The translations under genes and the position numbers were made by a program. A stretch of DNA of 64,000 bases from NCBI RefSeq assembly GCF_019263745.1, contig NZ_CP077107.1, forward strand, positions 1,736,001 to 1,800,000, read 5' to 3'. Below the pieces are notes generated by a model, which saw nothing but the letters and a program-made list of their open reading frames with translations, had not been told where the DNA came from and ran no database searches. The stretch comes from Methanospirillum hungatei (GTDB lineage Archaea; Halobacteriota; Methanomicrobia; Methanomicrobiales; Methanospirillaceae). Shown in pieces: positions 55,272 through 64,000 of the stretch. Position 1 is the first letter of the stretch. Each line of letters begins with the position of its first letter.

Positions 55272-55829
55272 TCATTCTTCAATTTGGAGTTCTCCCATTA
55301 ATTCCCTAAGAGCATTTTTCGCTGCTGTCCTGGCTTCTTCATCCTTCAGGACTTCTCCTTTCTTATATCCATGACCAGATACTGACCTGATAATCTTCAT
55401 CTCATGGGCCTGTGCCCATATCCGCAACGTTTCAAGGGTTCTATCTTCTCCTGATGCAGCACTAACAGCGACCGGAATAATTTTCTTTCCCTTCAACTGT
55501 CGGTCATGCCAGAGTGAATATGTCCGATCAATGAGATTTTTTACCGGTCCGGATACGTCGTGGAAAAAAACCGGAGATCCGATTATGATAAGATCACTTT
55601 TCAGCATCTTCTTTGCGATTGATTGAAAATCATCTTTCACGACACAGGAACCAGTTTCCATGCATTTTTTGCATGCTTTACAGGGAGAAATTTTTTCACC
55701 GGAGAGGGAAAGTGATGTTAATTTCAGATCTTGAATATCAGATTTTTCCATTTGTTTTGTTAAATAAGTAATGAGCTGACTCGTGTTTCCTTTCTTGAGG
55801 GGGCTGCCAGAGAGGGTTAAAACGCGCAT
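55272..55829 (-). CDS. Iron-sulfur flavoprotein / NADPH-dependent FMN reductase family
   Basis: A 185-aa flavodoxin-like protein: SGSPLKKGNTSQL (FMN phosphate loop) near residue 8, and C-x2-C-x2-C-x5-C (CKACKKCMETGSC) near 50-62, the compact cluster motif of methanogen Isf. IIIGSPVFFHDVSGPVKNLIDR is near 98. Such proteins shuttle electrons from ferredoxin to oxygen, peroxide or quinone-like acceptors. It is convergent with ppx, six bases apart. Confidence 0.88.
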   Translation of the reverse strand: MRVLTLSGSPLKKGNTSQLITYLTKQMEKSDIQDLKLTSLSLSGEKISPCKACKKCMETGSCVVKDDFQSIAKKMLKSDLIIIGSPVFFHDVSGPVKNLIDRTYSLWHDRQLKGKKIIPVAVSAASGEDRTLETLRIWAQAHEMKIIRSVSGHGYKKGEVLKDEEARTAAKNALRELMGELQIEE

Positions 55830-56029
55830 ATATATCTCCAGGGTGTTAAGAGATATAAAAGTTCTGATCCCTCTATTATATTTGCGGCGTAAGAATATAC
55901 CTGACGAAAAAATCTATACATCTACAGTTATCTCTATATTTTTTTAATCCAACACCCTGACTATCAAATACTTCACAGAGAGGAATGTTCATTACCAGCC
56001 AGAACAGATGTCCCACAAGAGGCACACTG

Positions 56030-57670
56030 ATGAATGAATATTCTATTTTGATAGGGGGAAAAGCAGGGGATGGCATTTCCCAGGCAGGTCAGATAATCGG
56101 CTCTATTTTTTCCTCGCTCGGTTATCATGTATACCAGTATGTTGATTACCCATCACTCATCAGGGGAGGGCATAATTTTTGTATCATCCGGGCTGCAAAA
56201 GAGCCTATTTTCACGCACCGCACAAAAGTAAACGCAATTATTGCTTTTGATCAGCAGACGGTAGATACTCATCTTGACAAACTGGCTAACCATGGGATCA
56301 TACTTTTTGATAAAGATAAGGTAAAGACAGAGGGTGTAGGAATTTCTATCACTCAGATCATAAACGAACTACAGGGCATCCCTATTATGGGAAATACTGC
56401 TATGATTGCAGTTTTGTTCAGGTATCTTGGTGTGCCTTGGGAGCATGTTGAATCAGTTTTATCACGAAAAATTCCTAAAAAAATAGAGAAAAACCTGCAG
56501 ATTGCACAGGCTGCATGGAAAACCGTCACACCAGGCCTTAATATTTCACCGATTTCAGGAGAGACGAAACCATTTCTGTCAGGAAATGAATGGATAGCGA
56601 TAGGTCTTTTGGCAGGAGGTATTGATGCATATATTGCCTATCCAATGACGCCATCTTCAGGAGTGCTTCATTTTCTCGCAAGTGTTGCTGAAGAGACAGG
56701 AATCACGGTGTACCATCCGGAGAGTGAGATTGCAGTAATTCTCATGGCTCTTGGGTTCTCATATACCGGAAAAAAGTCTGCTGTCGGAACATCAGGAGGT
56801 GGATTCTGCCTAATGACCGAAGGACTATCACTTGCCGGACAGGCAGAACTCCCTATCGTCATTATCGTATCACAAAGGACAGGGCCTTCAACCGGTCTGC
56901 CCACGTATACTGCTCAGTCAGACCTTATGTTTATACGACATGCTGGACAGGGAGAATTTCCCCGATGGATAGCAGCACCAGCAAATCCTGATGAAGCACT
57001 TCGTCTGGGTGCAGAAGCGGTTCAGATCTCCTCGCAATTCCAGATACCCGCATTTATTCTGACAGATAAAACATTTTCAGAAGGGATATACACTGGCTCA
57101 TCATCATTACCGAGAACAGAACCAACCACCAAGCCCGGACCCACATTTCCCTATAACAGGTATGCAGACCATCCTGATGGAATATCCCCGGTCCTTTCAC
57201 CTCCATACCCGGGAGAATCCATAAAGGTAAACAGTTATACACACGATGTCAGGGGAATTACCACAGAAGATCCACAGGTAACCAGGTTCATGGTCGAGAA
57301 ACGAAAGCGAAAGCAACAGGTACTCTGTGAATATGTTGACAGACCGGAGAATATTTTCATTGATGGAGATAAAAATGCCACAACCGGTATCATATGCTGG
57401 GGATCCGTTCGGGGACCTGTGACAGAAGCAATCCAAACCATGTCGGTGAGAATAATCTCTCCTCTTATCCTCGAACCATTTCCAAAAAAATCCTTTTTGA
57501 AAGCGATGGAAGGGGTAGAAAAGATCATACTCATTGAAGAGAGTGCAATGGGTCAGCTAGATAAAATTCTCCGGGAACATGGAATAGTACCAGATCAACA
57601 GATTTTACGGTATGACGGACGACCGTCTGCTGTAGAAGAACTAGAGGAACAGATCAGGAGGTATGTATGA
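56030..57670 (+). CDS. 2-oxoacid:ferredoxin oxidoreductase, fused gamma-alpha subunit
   Basis: A 546-aa protein. Residues 1-180 are a gamma domain (ILIGGKAGDGISQAGQIIG; RGGHNFCIIRA). Residues 190-546 are an alpha domain (GLLAGGIDAYIAYPMTPSSGVLHFLA, YHPESEIAVILMALG, GTSGGGFCLMTEGLSLAG). It oxidises a 2-oxoacid with coenzyme A and reduces ferredoxin together with the beta subunit. No ferredoxin subunit is adjacent. The start ATG 56030 follows CAAGAGG; an earlier ATG at 55985 is less likely. The substrate could be 2-oxoglutarate, pyruvate or a branched-chain oxoacid. Confidence 0.9.
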   Translation: MNEYSILIGGKAGDGISQAGQIIGSIFSSLGYHVYQYVDYPSLIRGGHNFCIIRAAKEPIFTHRTKVNAIIAFDQQTVDTHLDKLANHGIILFDKDKVKTEGVGISITQIINELQGIPIMGNTAMIAVLFRYLGVPWEHVESVLSRKIPKKIEKNLQIAQAAWKTVTPGLNISPISGETKPFLSGNEWIAIGLLAGGIDAYIAYPMTPSSGVLHFLASVAEETGITVYHPESEIAVILMALGFSYTGKKSAVGTSGGGFCLMTEGLSLAGQAELPIVIIVSQRTGPSTGLPTYTAQSDLMFIRHAGQGEFPRWIAAPANPDEALRLGAEAVQISSQFQIPAFILTDKTFSEGIYTGSSSLPRTEPTTKPGPTFPYNRYADHPDGISPVLSPPYPGESIKVNSYTHDVRGITTEDPQVTRFMVEKRKRKQQVLCEYVDRPENIFIDGDKNATTGIICWGSVRGPVTEAIQTMSVRIISPLILEPFPKKSFLKAMEGVEKIILIEESAMGQLDKILREHGIVPDQQILRYDGRPSAVEELEEQIRRYV

Positions 57671-58512
57671 ACCCGAATGAATCGCTGGTAGCTGATACAA
57701 AAAATACCTGGTGTCCGGGATGTGGTAACTTTGCGATTCAGCATGCAGTCAAGTTTGTTATCGAAGAGTTTGAAAAAGAAGGTGTTCCAAGAGAAAATTT
57801 TGTTTTTGTTACAGGAATCGGGTGTCATGCAAAAATTGCAGATTACTTTAATCTGAATAGTTTTTACTCACTTCATGGGAGAACAATCCCAGTCGCATCG
57901 GGAATAAAAATGGCAAATCCGGATCTGAAAGTGATTTGTTTTGCAGGAGATGGGGATCTCTATGCTGAAGGGCTTGAACATCTTATTCATGCTGCAAAAC
58001 GGAACATTGACATCACGGTAATATGTCATAACAACCGGGTTTACGGGCTAACAACCGGTCAATACACACCAACCTCTCCTTATGGATATCGGGGGAAATC
58101 TACTCCGGGAGGAATTCACGAATATCCCTTAAACATTATCGAGATGCTCCTTGGATCAGGCGCCACCTTTGTTGCCAGAGGATATTCAAGAAAAATCCCA
58201 CTTCTGAAACGAATCATACGGGAGGCAATACTTCATCCGGGTTTTGCTCACATTGACGTTCTGCAGATCTGTGCCTCATTTTTTAACATGACACCACAGT
58301 ATGATGAATTTGTTTACGAAACATCTGAAGCAAATGTGTCACAATTTGATGTTGCCTGCAGGACCGGCCAGCAATGGAACTATTCTGACCCCGGTCCGAT
58401 TCCGCTGGGAATTTTTTATAAAACGATAAAGCCCTCTTTTCCAGAGAATAAAGAGAAAAAGGTCATAAACCGGGAAGAGATAATCAGGACCATCCTCTCC
58501 AGGTATTCATGA
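57667..58512 (+). CDS. 2-oxoacid:ferredoxin oxidoreductase, beta subunit
   Basis: A 281-aa TPP-binding subunit. WCPGCGNFAI near residue 14 and FVTGIGCHAKIADYF near 47 provide cluster ligands. FAGDGDLYAEGLEH near 97 with NNRVYGLTTGQYTPTSP near 118 form the TPP/Mg site. ATGA overlap with the alpha subunit gene. Two-subunit enzymes of this form are common in archaea; specificity cannot be fixed from sequence alone. Confidence 0.92.
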   Translation: MNPNESLVADTKNTWCPGCGNFAIQHAVKFVIEEFEKEGVPRENFVFVTGIGCHAKIADYFNLNSFYSLHGRTIPVASGIKMANPDLKVICFAGDGDLYAEGLEHLIHAAKRNIDITVICHNNRVYGLTTGQYTPTSPYGYRGKSTPGGIHEYPLNIIEMLLGSGATFVARGYSRKIPLLKRIIREAILHPGFAHIDVLQICASFFNMTPQYDEFVYETSEANVSQFDVACRTGQQWNYSDPGPIPLGIFYKTIKPSFPENKEKKVINREEIIRTILSRYS

Positions 58513-58520
58513 TCCAAAAA

Positions 58521-59474
58521 TTATAACCCTCTTTTTTTCAGAGTCCGTCTCTTCATGAACCCAAGTATTCCAATCATGAGAATTGCTAGAATTCCTATCC
58601 CGATCATAACATAGTTTAAGAGAAATATGGCGGGCGGGAGAGTAAAGATAAGGGGCGAAACAGGATCAGAGGAGCTTGTAGAAGATGAAATTATTTGATC
58701 ATCCTGACCGGCCTTTGCAAGCCGGCTGAGCGTATCTCCATATTTTTGCGGAATATAACTTTCATCCAGGGATATAGCCTGCTCAAACGCCTTTAGAGCT
58801 TTTTCCATATTTCCCATAGAAAAATAGACACTACCAAGATTATTCCAGACTTCTGCTGACTCAGGATATATCTGGATTGACTGGTTAAATGCAGCAAGTG
58901 CCTCTTCATTCCGGTACATCTTTGCGAGGACTTCCCCTTTCTTATTCCAGGTGGCATTACTCTTTGGATCGATTTTAAGTGCACTGGTATATGCATAATC
59001 TGCTTCGGTAAACCGATTCAGAGCTGCCAGCACGTCCCCATATCCATCCTGGTTTTGAAAAATATACGGATTTAACGATACGGCACGTGTGAATATATCA
59101 AGGGCATCCTGATATTTCCCAAGTTCATAAATGGCACGACCCTTTTTTCCAAGCAGATCAGCATTTGTTTTGTCGATTGAGATGGCGCGATCATAAGACT
59201 CTGCCGCTTCAGCGTACCGTTTCAGTTCCATCAGAGCATCACCGCGTAATTTCCACCCTTCCGTATAAAATTCATCAAGAAGAAGGGCCTGATCATACGC
59301 AGCGATCGCGCTGACAAAATCCTTATTCTGAAATGCGTCTTTCCCTTTGTTTATCCATACCGTTGCATCATGGATACTTTCTGCTGCTATACAGGTACAG
59401 ACAAAAAAAAAGCATATACAAAAGACTGTGATTACCTGAACCATACAGTGACATCGGATCATAGGATGTTCCAT
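58521..59474 (-). CDS. Membrane-anchored TPR protein
   Basis: A 317-aa protein with a signal peptide (VITVFCICFFFVCTCIAAES). Six TPR repeats lie at about residues 35-245 (KDAFQNKDFVSAIAAYDQALL, GDALMELKRYAEAAESYDRAI and similar). A C-terminal membrane helix (LLNYVMIGIGILAILMIGILGF) is followed by a basic tail (MKRRTLKKRGL). The TPR region is therefore displayed outside the membrane. Starts at 59474 or at a slightly later ATG are possible. Probably a scaffold; partner unknown. Confidence 0.88.
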   Translation of the reverse strand: MEHPMIRCHCMVQVITVFCICFFFVCTCIAAESIHDATVWINKGKDAFQNKDFVSAIAAYDQALLLDEFYTEGWKLRGDALMELKRYAEAAESYDRAISIDKTNADLLGKKGRAIYELGKYQDALDIFTRAVSLNPYIFQNQDGYGDVLAALNRFTEADYAYTSALKIDPKSNATWNKKGEVLAKMYRNEEALAAFNQSIQIYPESAEVWNNLGSVYFSMGNMEKALKAFEQAISLDESYIPQKYGDTLSRLAKAGQDDQIISSSTSSSDPVSPLIFTLPPAIFLLNYVMIGIGILAILMIGILGFMKRRTLKKRGL

Positions 59475-59653
59475 CTCATCTATCTCAAAGATTCCAATCA
59501 GGATGTGATTGATTCAATAAAGTAGTTTCCCTTTCAAAACAAATAACAATAGGTATGTTAAATCATGAAAAATTGTCAGATGAACACTATTTCCATTGGA
59601 GACTCAGGTCTGCATAGTTTATTACCAGTAAGGTAAATGTTGTTTTAGGTATC

Positions 59654-60130
59654 ATGGAAATAGTGAAGATCCCCCGCATGGAAAAAGAAGAGTATGATGC
59701 ATTAATTCATAGCCGGTTCATGGCCCGAATCGCTTTTTCAGGGGAAAAATATCCTTATATTGCACCATTTTTATATGTATTTGATGGGAAACACATCTAT
59801 TTCCTATCCACTAAGTATGGTAAAAAGATTGAATATTTCAGAAAATCTCCCTATGTCTCTGTAGAGATTGACAAATATACCAAAGATCTCTCCTGTTACA
59901 TGTTTGTAACCCTTCAGGGTTATCTTGAAGAAGTGAATGATTCAATTGAAAAGAAACTTATCAGGGAGCGGTTTGTAAGACTCATACAGGAACAAAACCT
60001 TTCAAATAATATACTTGCTGCACTTGGTCATTCACCACAGGATCCACCTGAATCAATCTGCACTGAAGAGCGCTCACTTGTCTGGAGACTCAGTGGCGTT
60101 CGAAACCTCATCGCCCTTAAAAACATCTGA
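59654..60130 (+). CDS. Pyridoxamine 5'-phosphate oxidase-like flavin-binding protein
   Basis: A 158-aa split-barrel protein: [74 protein letters not shown]. This is the FMN- or F420-binding fold of the PNPOx-like family. True PNPOx activity is unlikely in this short form. The last 57 bases overlap the end of the convergent DUF255 gene. Confidence 0.82.
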   Translation: MEIVKIPRMEKEEYDALIHSRFMARIAFSGEKYPYIAPFLYVFDGKHIYFLSTKYGKKIEYFRKSPYVSVEIDKYTKDLSCYMFVTLQGYLEEVNDSIEKKLIRERFVRLIQEQNLSNNILAALGHSPQDPPESICTEERSLVWRLSGVRNLIALKNI

Positions 60131-62176
60131 TTTCCTTAAAAACTCCTGCAACTTTTCTACAGATGTGACTGGAGGGTAGCACTGGTTTCTTGCGCAGATG
60201 AGGACTTTTGGAATACTGTCCAAAACATCTGAACCGAGGATATTTTTAATAATTGATGATTTATTTCCTCTAACTGGGATTCTTATGAACCCCGGACAAA
60301 AACAGGACCATAGTTCTGACCACATCTTTGAGTATTCAGGATTTTTTGGATCTCCCATGAGTACCGCTCTTCCCCTATGTTTGTTTTCACAAAGTCCCAT
60401 GAGAAATGAAGGAGAAGAATATGCTACCCACTCTTCAGACTTAGCATAATATCGCTCAATATCCTGGGATTTTTTTATATATTCCTCATCTCCCGTGATT
60501 TCTCCAAGAGATCGGAGGAGAAGGTACGCTATCCCATTCACGCTGGGGACCGGACCGTCAGTATGATCTTTCAGCCGCACGGGCAGATCAACCAGGCTTT
60601 CTGTCTGAAAATACCCGCCATTCTGATGATCGTAAAACCTCATTGAAGCTTCCTTTTCCAAATCCTGTGACCGGATAAACCATTTCTCATCTCCGGTAAC
60701 CTGATACAGTACCATACAAGACCATGACAAGGAGAGATAATCACTGCTTGTCCCAGCAATTCCTACATCCCCATCATGCCAGCGATGAAGAACCGTGCCA
60801 TCAGAACGGACCATGGTAGAAAACAAAAAATCAGCAGTATTGATAGCCTGCATGATGTACCGGTCAATTTGAAAGACTGATCCGGCATATGCCAAAGCCC
60901 AGACGGCCATACTATTCCAATCGGTAAGAATTTTATCATCCGTTGCTGGTTTCTCGCGGTTTGCCCGGGCAGTCCGAAGGGTGTGAATAATTTTTTGATA
61001 GTACTCCTGGGGATCAGAAATTCCCAAACTTTTTAATTTTTCAATAGGATTCTCCTGCGGATAGAGCACATTGTCTCCAGGTTTCATTCCATGCACACCA
61101 GATACATTACCATTTTTAGAGAGGTGAAATAGCTGGCATACTATTTCTGCATCTGATCCACACAAATGGGATATTTCATCATAGGTCCAGAGATAATATG
61201 CCCCCTCCCCACCAGGGCTGTCCGCATCTTCAGAAGAATAAAACCCACCCTCTTTTTCCTGTAATGAATGCATCATATATTCAAGGGCAGATATTGCAAT
61301 GTGTTTATAACTAAGAGAACCTGTTACCTGCCATGCTTCAGTGTACACAAGAACGGCCATCGCCTGATCATAGAGCATTTTTTCAAAATGAGGAAGTTTC
61401 CATGCATTATCTGTTGCATACCGGTGAAAACCACCGTCCAGATGATCCCGGATCCCGCCATATGCAATCTGATCAAGGGTTTTTACAACCATTGAGAGTA
61501 TATTTGATTCATTCTGGTACCAGGAATACCGAAACAGAAACATAAGGGTAGAGACTGAAGGAAACTTAGGGGCACGTGAAAAACCTCCATGAACCGGATC
61601 ATACCGATTGATAAGGTTTTTTGCGGCATTTTCTACAATATCCTGAATGTTGCCGGGTTGATTTCTCTCATTGTGTTTAAGAATTGCTGTAATAATCTGG
61701 TCAGCGATTGCATGAACTTCTCCTTTTCTTGTCTTCCAGACATCCGCAAGATAAGGAAGAATGTCAAGCATCCCAGGCATTCCCGGACTACTGTCTCGAG
61801 GGATATAGGTAGCTGCATAAAAGGGACGTTTATCAGGAGTTAAAAAGAGACTGAGCGGCCAGCCACCAGAGCCAGTCATGGCCTGACAGACATTCATATA
61901 AATGGCATCTATGTCCGGGTGTTCTTCTCTATCTACTTTGATTGAGATAAAATGAGCATTTAGAAGATGTGCAACAGATTCATCCTCAAAACATGTATGT
62001 TCCATCACATGACACCAATGACATGCTGCATATCCAATTGAGAGAAAAACAGGTTTATCCTGCTCCCGAGCGATTTTAAATGCTTCTTCTCCCCAGGGAT
62101 ACCAGTCCACCGGATTATATGCATGCTGGCGAAGATACAAGCTGTGTTCATGTACCAGCCGGTTCGGGAGTGACAT
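60074..62176 (-). CDS. DUF255/YyaL thioredoxin-like protein
   Basis: A 700-aa protein. An N-terminal thioredoxin fold (residues 1-165; [17 protein letters not shown] with C52 and C55) is followed by an alpha/alpha-barrel like N-acylglucosamine epimerases or glycosidases ([69 protein letters not shown]). The family is widespread and its biochemical role is unsettled. Divergent from the HTH-PAS gene. Confidence 0.92.
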   Translation of the reverse strand: MSLPNRLVHEHSLYLRQHAYNPVDWYPWGEEAFKIAREQDKPVFLSIGYAACHWCHVMEHTCFEDESVAHLLNAHFISIKVDREEHPDIDAIYMNVCQAMTGSGGWPLSLFLTPDKRPFYAATYIPRDSSPGMPGMLDILPYLADVWKTRKGEVHAIADQIITAILKHNERNQPGNIQDIVENAAKNLINRYDPVHGGFSRAPKFPSVSTLMFLFRYSWYQNESNILSMVVKTLDQIAYGGIRDHLDGGFHRYATDNAWKLPHFEKMLYDQAMAVLVYTEAWQVTGSLSYKHIAISALEYMMHSLQEKEGGFYSSEDADSPGGEGAYYLWTYDEISHLCGSDAEIVCQLFHLSKNGNVSGVHGMKPGDNVLYPQENPIEKLKSLGISDPQEYYQKIIHTLRTARANREKPATDDKILTDWNSMAVWALAYAGSVFQIDRYIMQAINTADFLFSTMVRSDGTVLHRWHDGDVGIAGTSSDYLSLSWSCMVLYQVTGDEKWFIRSQDLEKEASMRFYDHQNGGYFQTESLVDLPVRLKDHTDGPVPSVNGIAYLLLRSLGEITGDEEYIKKSQDIERYYAKSEEWVAYSSPSFLMGLCENKHRGRAVLMGDPKNPEYSKMWSELWSCFCPGFIRIPVRGNKSSIIKNILGSDVLDSIPKVLICARNQCYPPVTSVEKLQEFLRKSDVFKGDEVSNATESPDK

Positions 62177-62263
62177 GATGAAAGATGTCTTTTTTCACTA
62201 CATATATCTTGAGTCAAGGGATCGCCACAATTATATAATGACACCGACAATCTCTTTCCACCG

Positions 62264-63535
62264 ATGGACAATACCCACTATTACATCTCCCGGATAACAG
62301 AGCATTTACGAGAGAATCGAGGTGGTTTAACAATATCAGAGATATCTGCCGGTTTGTCCATGTCACGAAACACCATCAGCAAGTATATTGAGATGATGTT
62401 TCTCTCTGGTATAGTTGATGTCCGATCTGTAGGAAAAGCAAAAATATTCTCCCTTTCTAAAAGAATCCCCATAACAACTCTTCTAAACTACATCTCTTCA
62501 GCTGTTATCCAGACCGATGACTCCTACGTAATCAGGAATGCAAACCTGAGTGCTGCAGATTTCCTGGAGATGGAACTCAACCAGCTGGCCGGGAGAAATG
62601 TTCTTGATCTACTCACGATCCAGGGATTAAAACAGGATATCAGGACGTGGATAATTTCTTCTGATCGACCGATGGTGTTTGCATCTGATGTGGAATTAAT
62701 CAGATCAGAACGAAAAAGACTCATCTGGCTTACTGTTGCTGATGTCGTCATGTACGATGGAACAAAAGGCCATTTTCTTGTTATCGAAGATGTAAATGAT
62801 TGGAAAGAGGCTGAAGAGAGTAAAAACAGATATTATAAACTGTTTCACGCACTTGCAGATGAGACTGATGAGCGTATCTTTGTCATGACACCAGAACTGA
62901 TGTTTACCTATGTCAATCCCCGGTACGGAGTTGCTCATCATCGGGATCCACAGAGCATGATAGGCGAGAACAGACTCAATTTCTGTGACACACATGCAAG
63001 ACATCTTATATCAGATGCTGCTGGGTATGTTCACACAAAAGGGGAACCATACAGGATAATCTTCCCGTTACAAGAGAGGGATACCGTCAGATGGTTTGAT
63101 GAGCGGTTATTTCCAATATCTGATAACGGTGGGGAGATAAGAGAAATTATCGGATTTTCCCGGGATATCACCGGATTCCAGGAAGGCGGATCAGCTCCAG
63201 TCCTGCTGGCATCACTTATGGATATGCTTCATGAAGCGGTAATTACGACAACACCTGCCGGGAAAGTTCTATCCTGGAATCGTGGTGCTGAATTGATGAC
63301 CGGGTACCCACGGGATGAACTCATTGGTAGTACTGCCCTTTCCATTATCACTCCTGAACTGAATGCCGGTCGGGATCTTGTCCAGGAAACCTGTACTGGT
63401 GATGAAATCCGGGATCTGAAAGCAATTATCCGGGCCAGGGGAGGAAGAAAAAAAAGAGTGTTTATTTCAACCTCCCGGGTATCTATTCAGGGAGGGATTG
63501 TGAGTGGAGTATGCATCGTTATCAGGGAACATTAA
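62264..63535 (+). CDS. HTH-PAS signalling regulator
   Basis: A 423-aa protein. The N-terminal winged helix is at residues 1-70 (GGLTISEISAGLSMSRNTISKYIEMMFLSGIVDV). Three PAS-type domains follow at about 75-175, 190-305 and 315-423 (AVITTTPAGKVLSWNRGAELMTGY). No kinase domain is present, so it is probably a one-component regulator controlling DNA directly in response to a PAS ligand or redox signal. Its stop overlaps the end of the convergent HTH gene by four bases. Confidence 0.85.
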   Translation: MDNTHYYISRITEHLRENRGGLTISEISAGLSMSRNTISKYIEMMFLSGIVDVRSVGKAKIFSLSKRIPITTLLNYISSAVIQTDDSYVIRNANLSAADFLEMELNQLAGRNVLDLLTIQGLKQDIRTWIISSDRPMVFASDVELIRSERKRLIWLTVADVVMYDGTKGHFLVIEDVNDWKEAEESKNRYYKLFHALADETDERIFVMTPELMFTYVNPRYGVAHHRDPQSMIGENRLNFCDTHARHLISDAAGYVHTKGEPYRIIFPLQERDTVRWFDERLFPISDNGGEIREIIGFSRDITGFQEGGSAPVLLASLMDMLHEAVITTTPAGKVLSWNRGAELMTGYPRDELIGSTALSIITPELNAGRDLVQETCTGDEIRDLKAIIRARGGRKKRVFISTSRVSIQGGIVSGVCIVIREH

Positions 63536-63888
63536 TCCTGCCTGCATATGGTGGGTGTATGACTATCCGGAGTTGTACAGGCAGAACAAACCGAATCTCC
63601 TCCACGAATAAGAACGCAGATTTTGCAAATTCTTTCTCTTGGATCACTAATCTGACCCGAAACGAGATCTGCAGCAAGTGAAGCGATAGCCGATGTAACT
63701 TCATCAGAAAAAACAATACGATACCCACGTTTTCCTGATAAATACTGAGAAACTGCTGATGGTGCCATATTCAGAATCGATGCTACCATTTTCTGGGAAA
63801 GCCCGATCCGTACCATCTCAACCGCAATAGCAGCCCGGATTGCAGGCAGTGAGTCCCACACAATTGTTTCGCACGGAAGTTTTTCCAT
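63532..63888 (-). CDS. HTH regulator with C-terminal Cys cluster
   Basis: A 118-aa protein. An XRE-like helix-turn-helix at about 18-55 (MVRIGLSQKMVASILNMAPSAVSQYLSGKRGY) is followed by a short tail with CKIC near 88-91 and CSAC near 102-105, a plausible metal or Fe-S site. The architecture matches small archaeal predicted regulators of COG2522 type. The target is unknown. The 112 bases upstream to the window end contain no other gene. Confidence 0.8.
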   Translation of the reverse strand: MEKLPCETIVWDSLPAIRAAIAVEMVRIGLSQKMVASILNMAPSAVSQYLSGKRGYRIVFSDEVTSAIASLAADLVSGQISDPRERICKICVLIRGGDSVCSACTTPDSHTPTICRQD

Positions 63889-64000
63889 GTCTTACTCCAG
63901 TGATTACATATTTCACGCCGTGAATTATCAATATACGTATGACACTGATTCATTTACACCCCCTTTCAGAGGAAACAAAATCAGAATGATTGAGAAGTCA

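Noticed and set aside
1-64000. tRNA, rRNA or CRISPR array
   Set aside because: Intergenic stretches were read for T-arm-like motifs and regularly spaced repeats; none was seen.

Overview
The window comes from a methanogenic archaeon, most likely of the order Methanomicrobiales and close to Methanospirillum. The evidence is a coenzyme M operon of the cysteate type, coenzyme F420 gene cofH, archaeal information-processing genes (RadA, a multi-OB-fold RPA, aIF1A), many PAS, MCP, TPR and PKD proteins, and moderate GC content. No tRNA, rRNA or CRISPR array was recognised.

Layout. 1-3.7 kb: the end of a secreted TPR protein, a wHTH-CBS regulator, an orphan beta-class DNA methyltransferase and a PRC-barrel protein, converging on pgp. 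3.0-8.8 kb: a leftward run dapL-lysA-rpa-radA-pgp; RadA carries a duplicated N-terminal helix-hairpin-helix domain. 8.8-17.4 kb: two transmembrane chemoreceptors, a phosphotransferase, a duplicated membrane protein and a three-PKD surface protein. 17.6-26.3 kb: an accessory region with a wHTH-DUF3467 pair, a tightly overlapped leftward replicon-like gene set (PD-(D/E)XK-like protein, PrimPol-helicase of 1066 aa, small proteins, secreted and membrane proteins), then a gene graveyard with a decayed nuclease paralogue. 26.3-32.2 kb: AAA_14/DUF4143 ATPase, msrB, a broken signalling protein, aIF1A, cofH, an acetate-type transporter. 32.2-33.9 kb: an AT-rich stretch with an FkbM methyltransferase. 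33.9-39.6 kb: secreted protein, FIST pair, cupin-cytosine deaminase fusion, superoxide dismutase, soluble poly-HAMP receptor.

39.6-45.4 kb is a six-gene overlapping leftward operon: ABC ATPase, G3E-like GTPase, 4Fe-4S protein, COG1900-ferredoxin fusion (methanogenesis marker 16), cysteate synthase, ComDE. It joins known coenzyme M enzymes to an uncharacterised Cys-rich NTPase/Fe-S trio and is the best candidate for an undescribed system: a sulfur- or metal-handling machine serving the last thiol-forming step of coenzyme M synthesis.

45.7-55.3 kb is a phosphate/polyphosphate island: pstCA fusion, pstB, phoU, convergent pstS, a dedA gene interrupted by one in-frame TGA, a CHAD-metallophosphoesterase fusion, an HD protein and a Ppx-HD protein. 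Upstream regions of pstC and pstS share a short motif. 55.3-64 kb: iron-sulfur flavoprotein, two-subunit 2-oxoacid oxidoreductase, TPR protein, flavin-binding-fold protein, DUF255 protein, HTH-PAS regulator and a Cys-containing HTH regulator.
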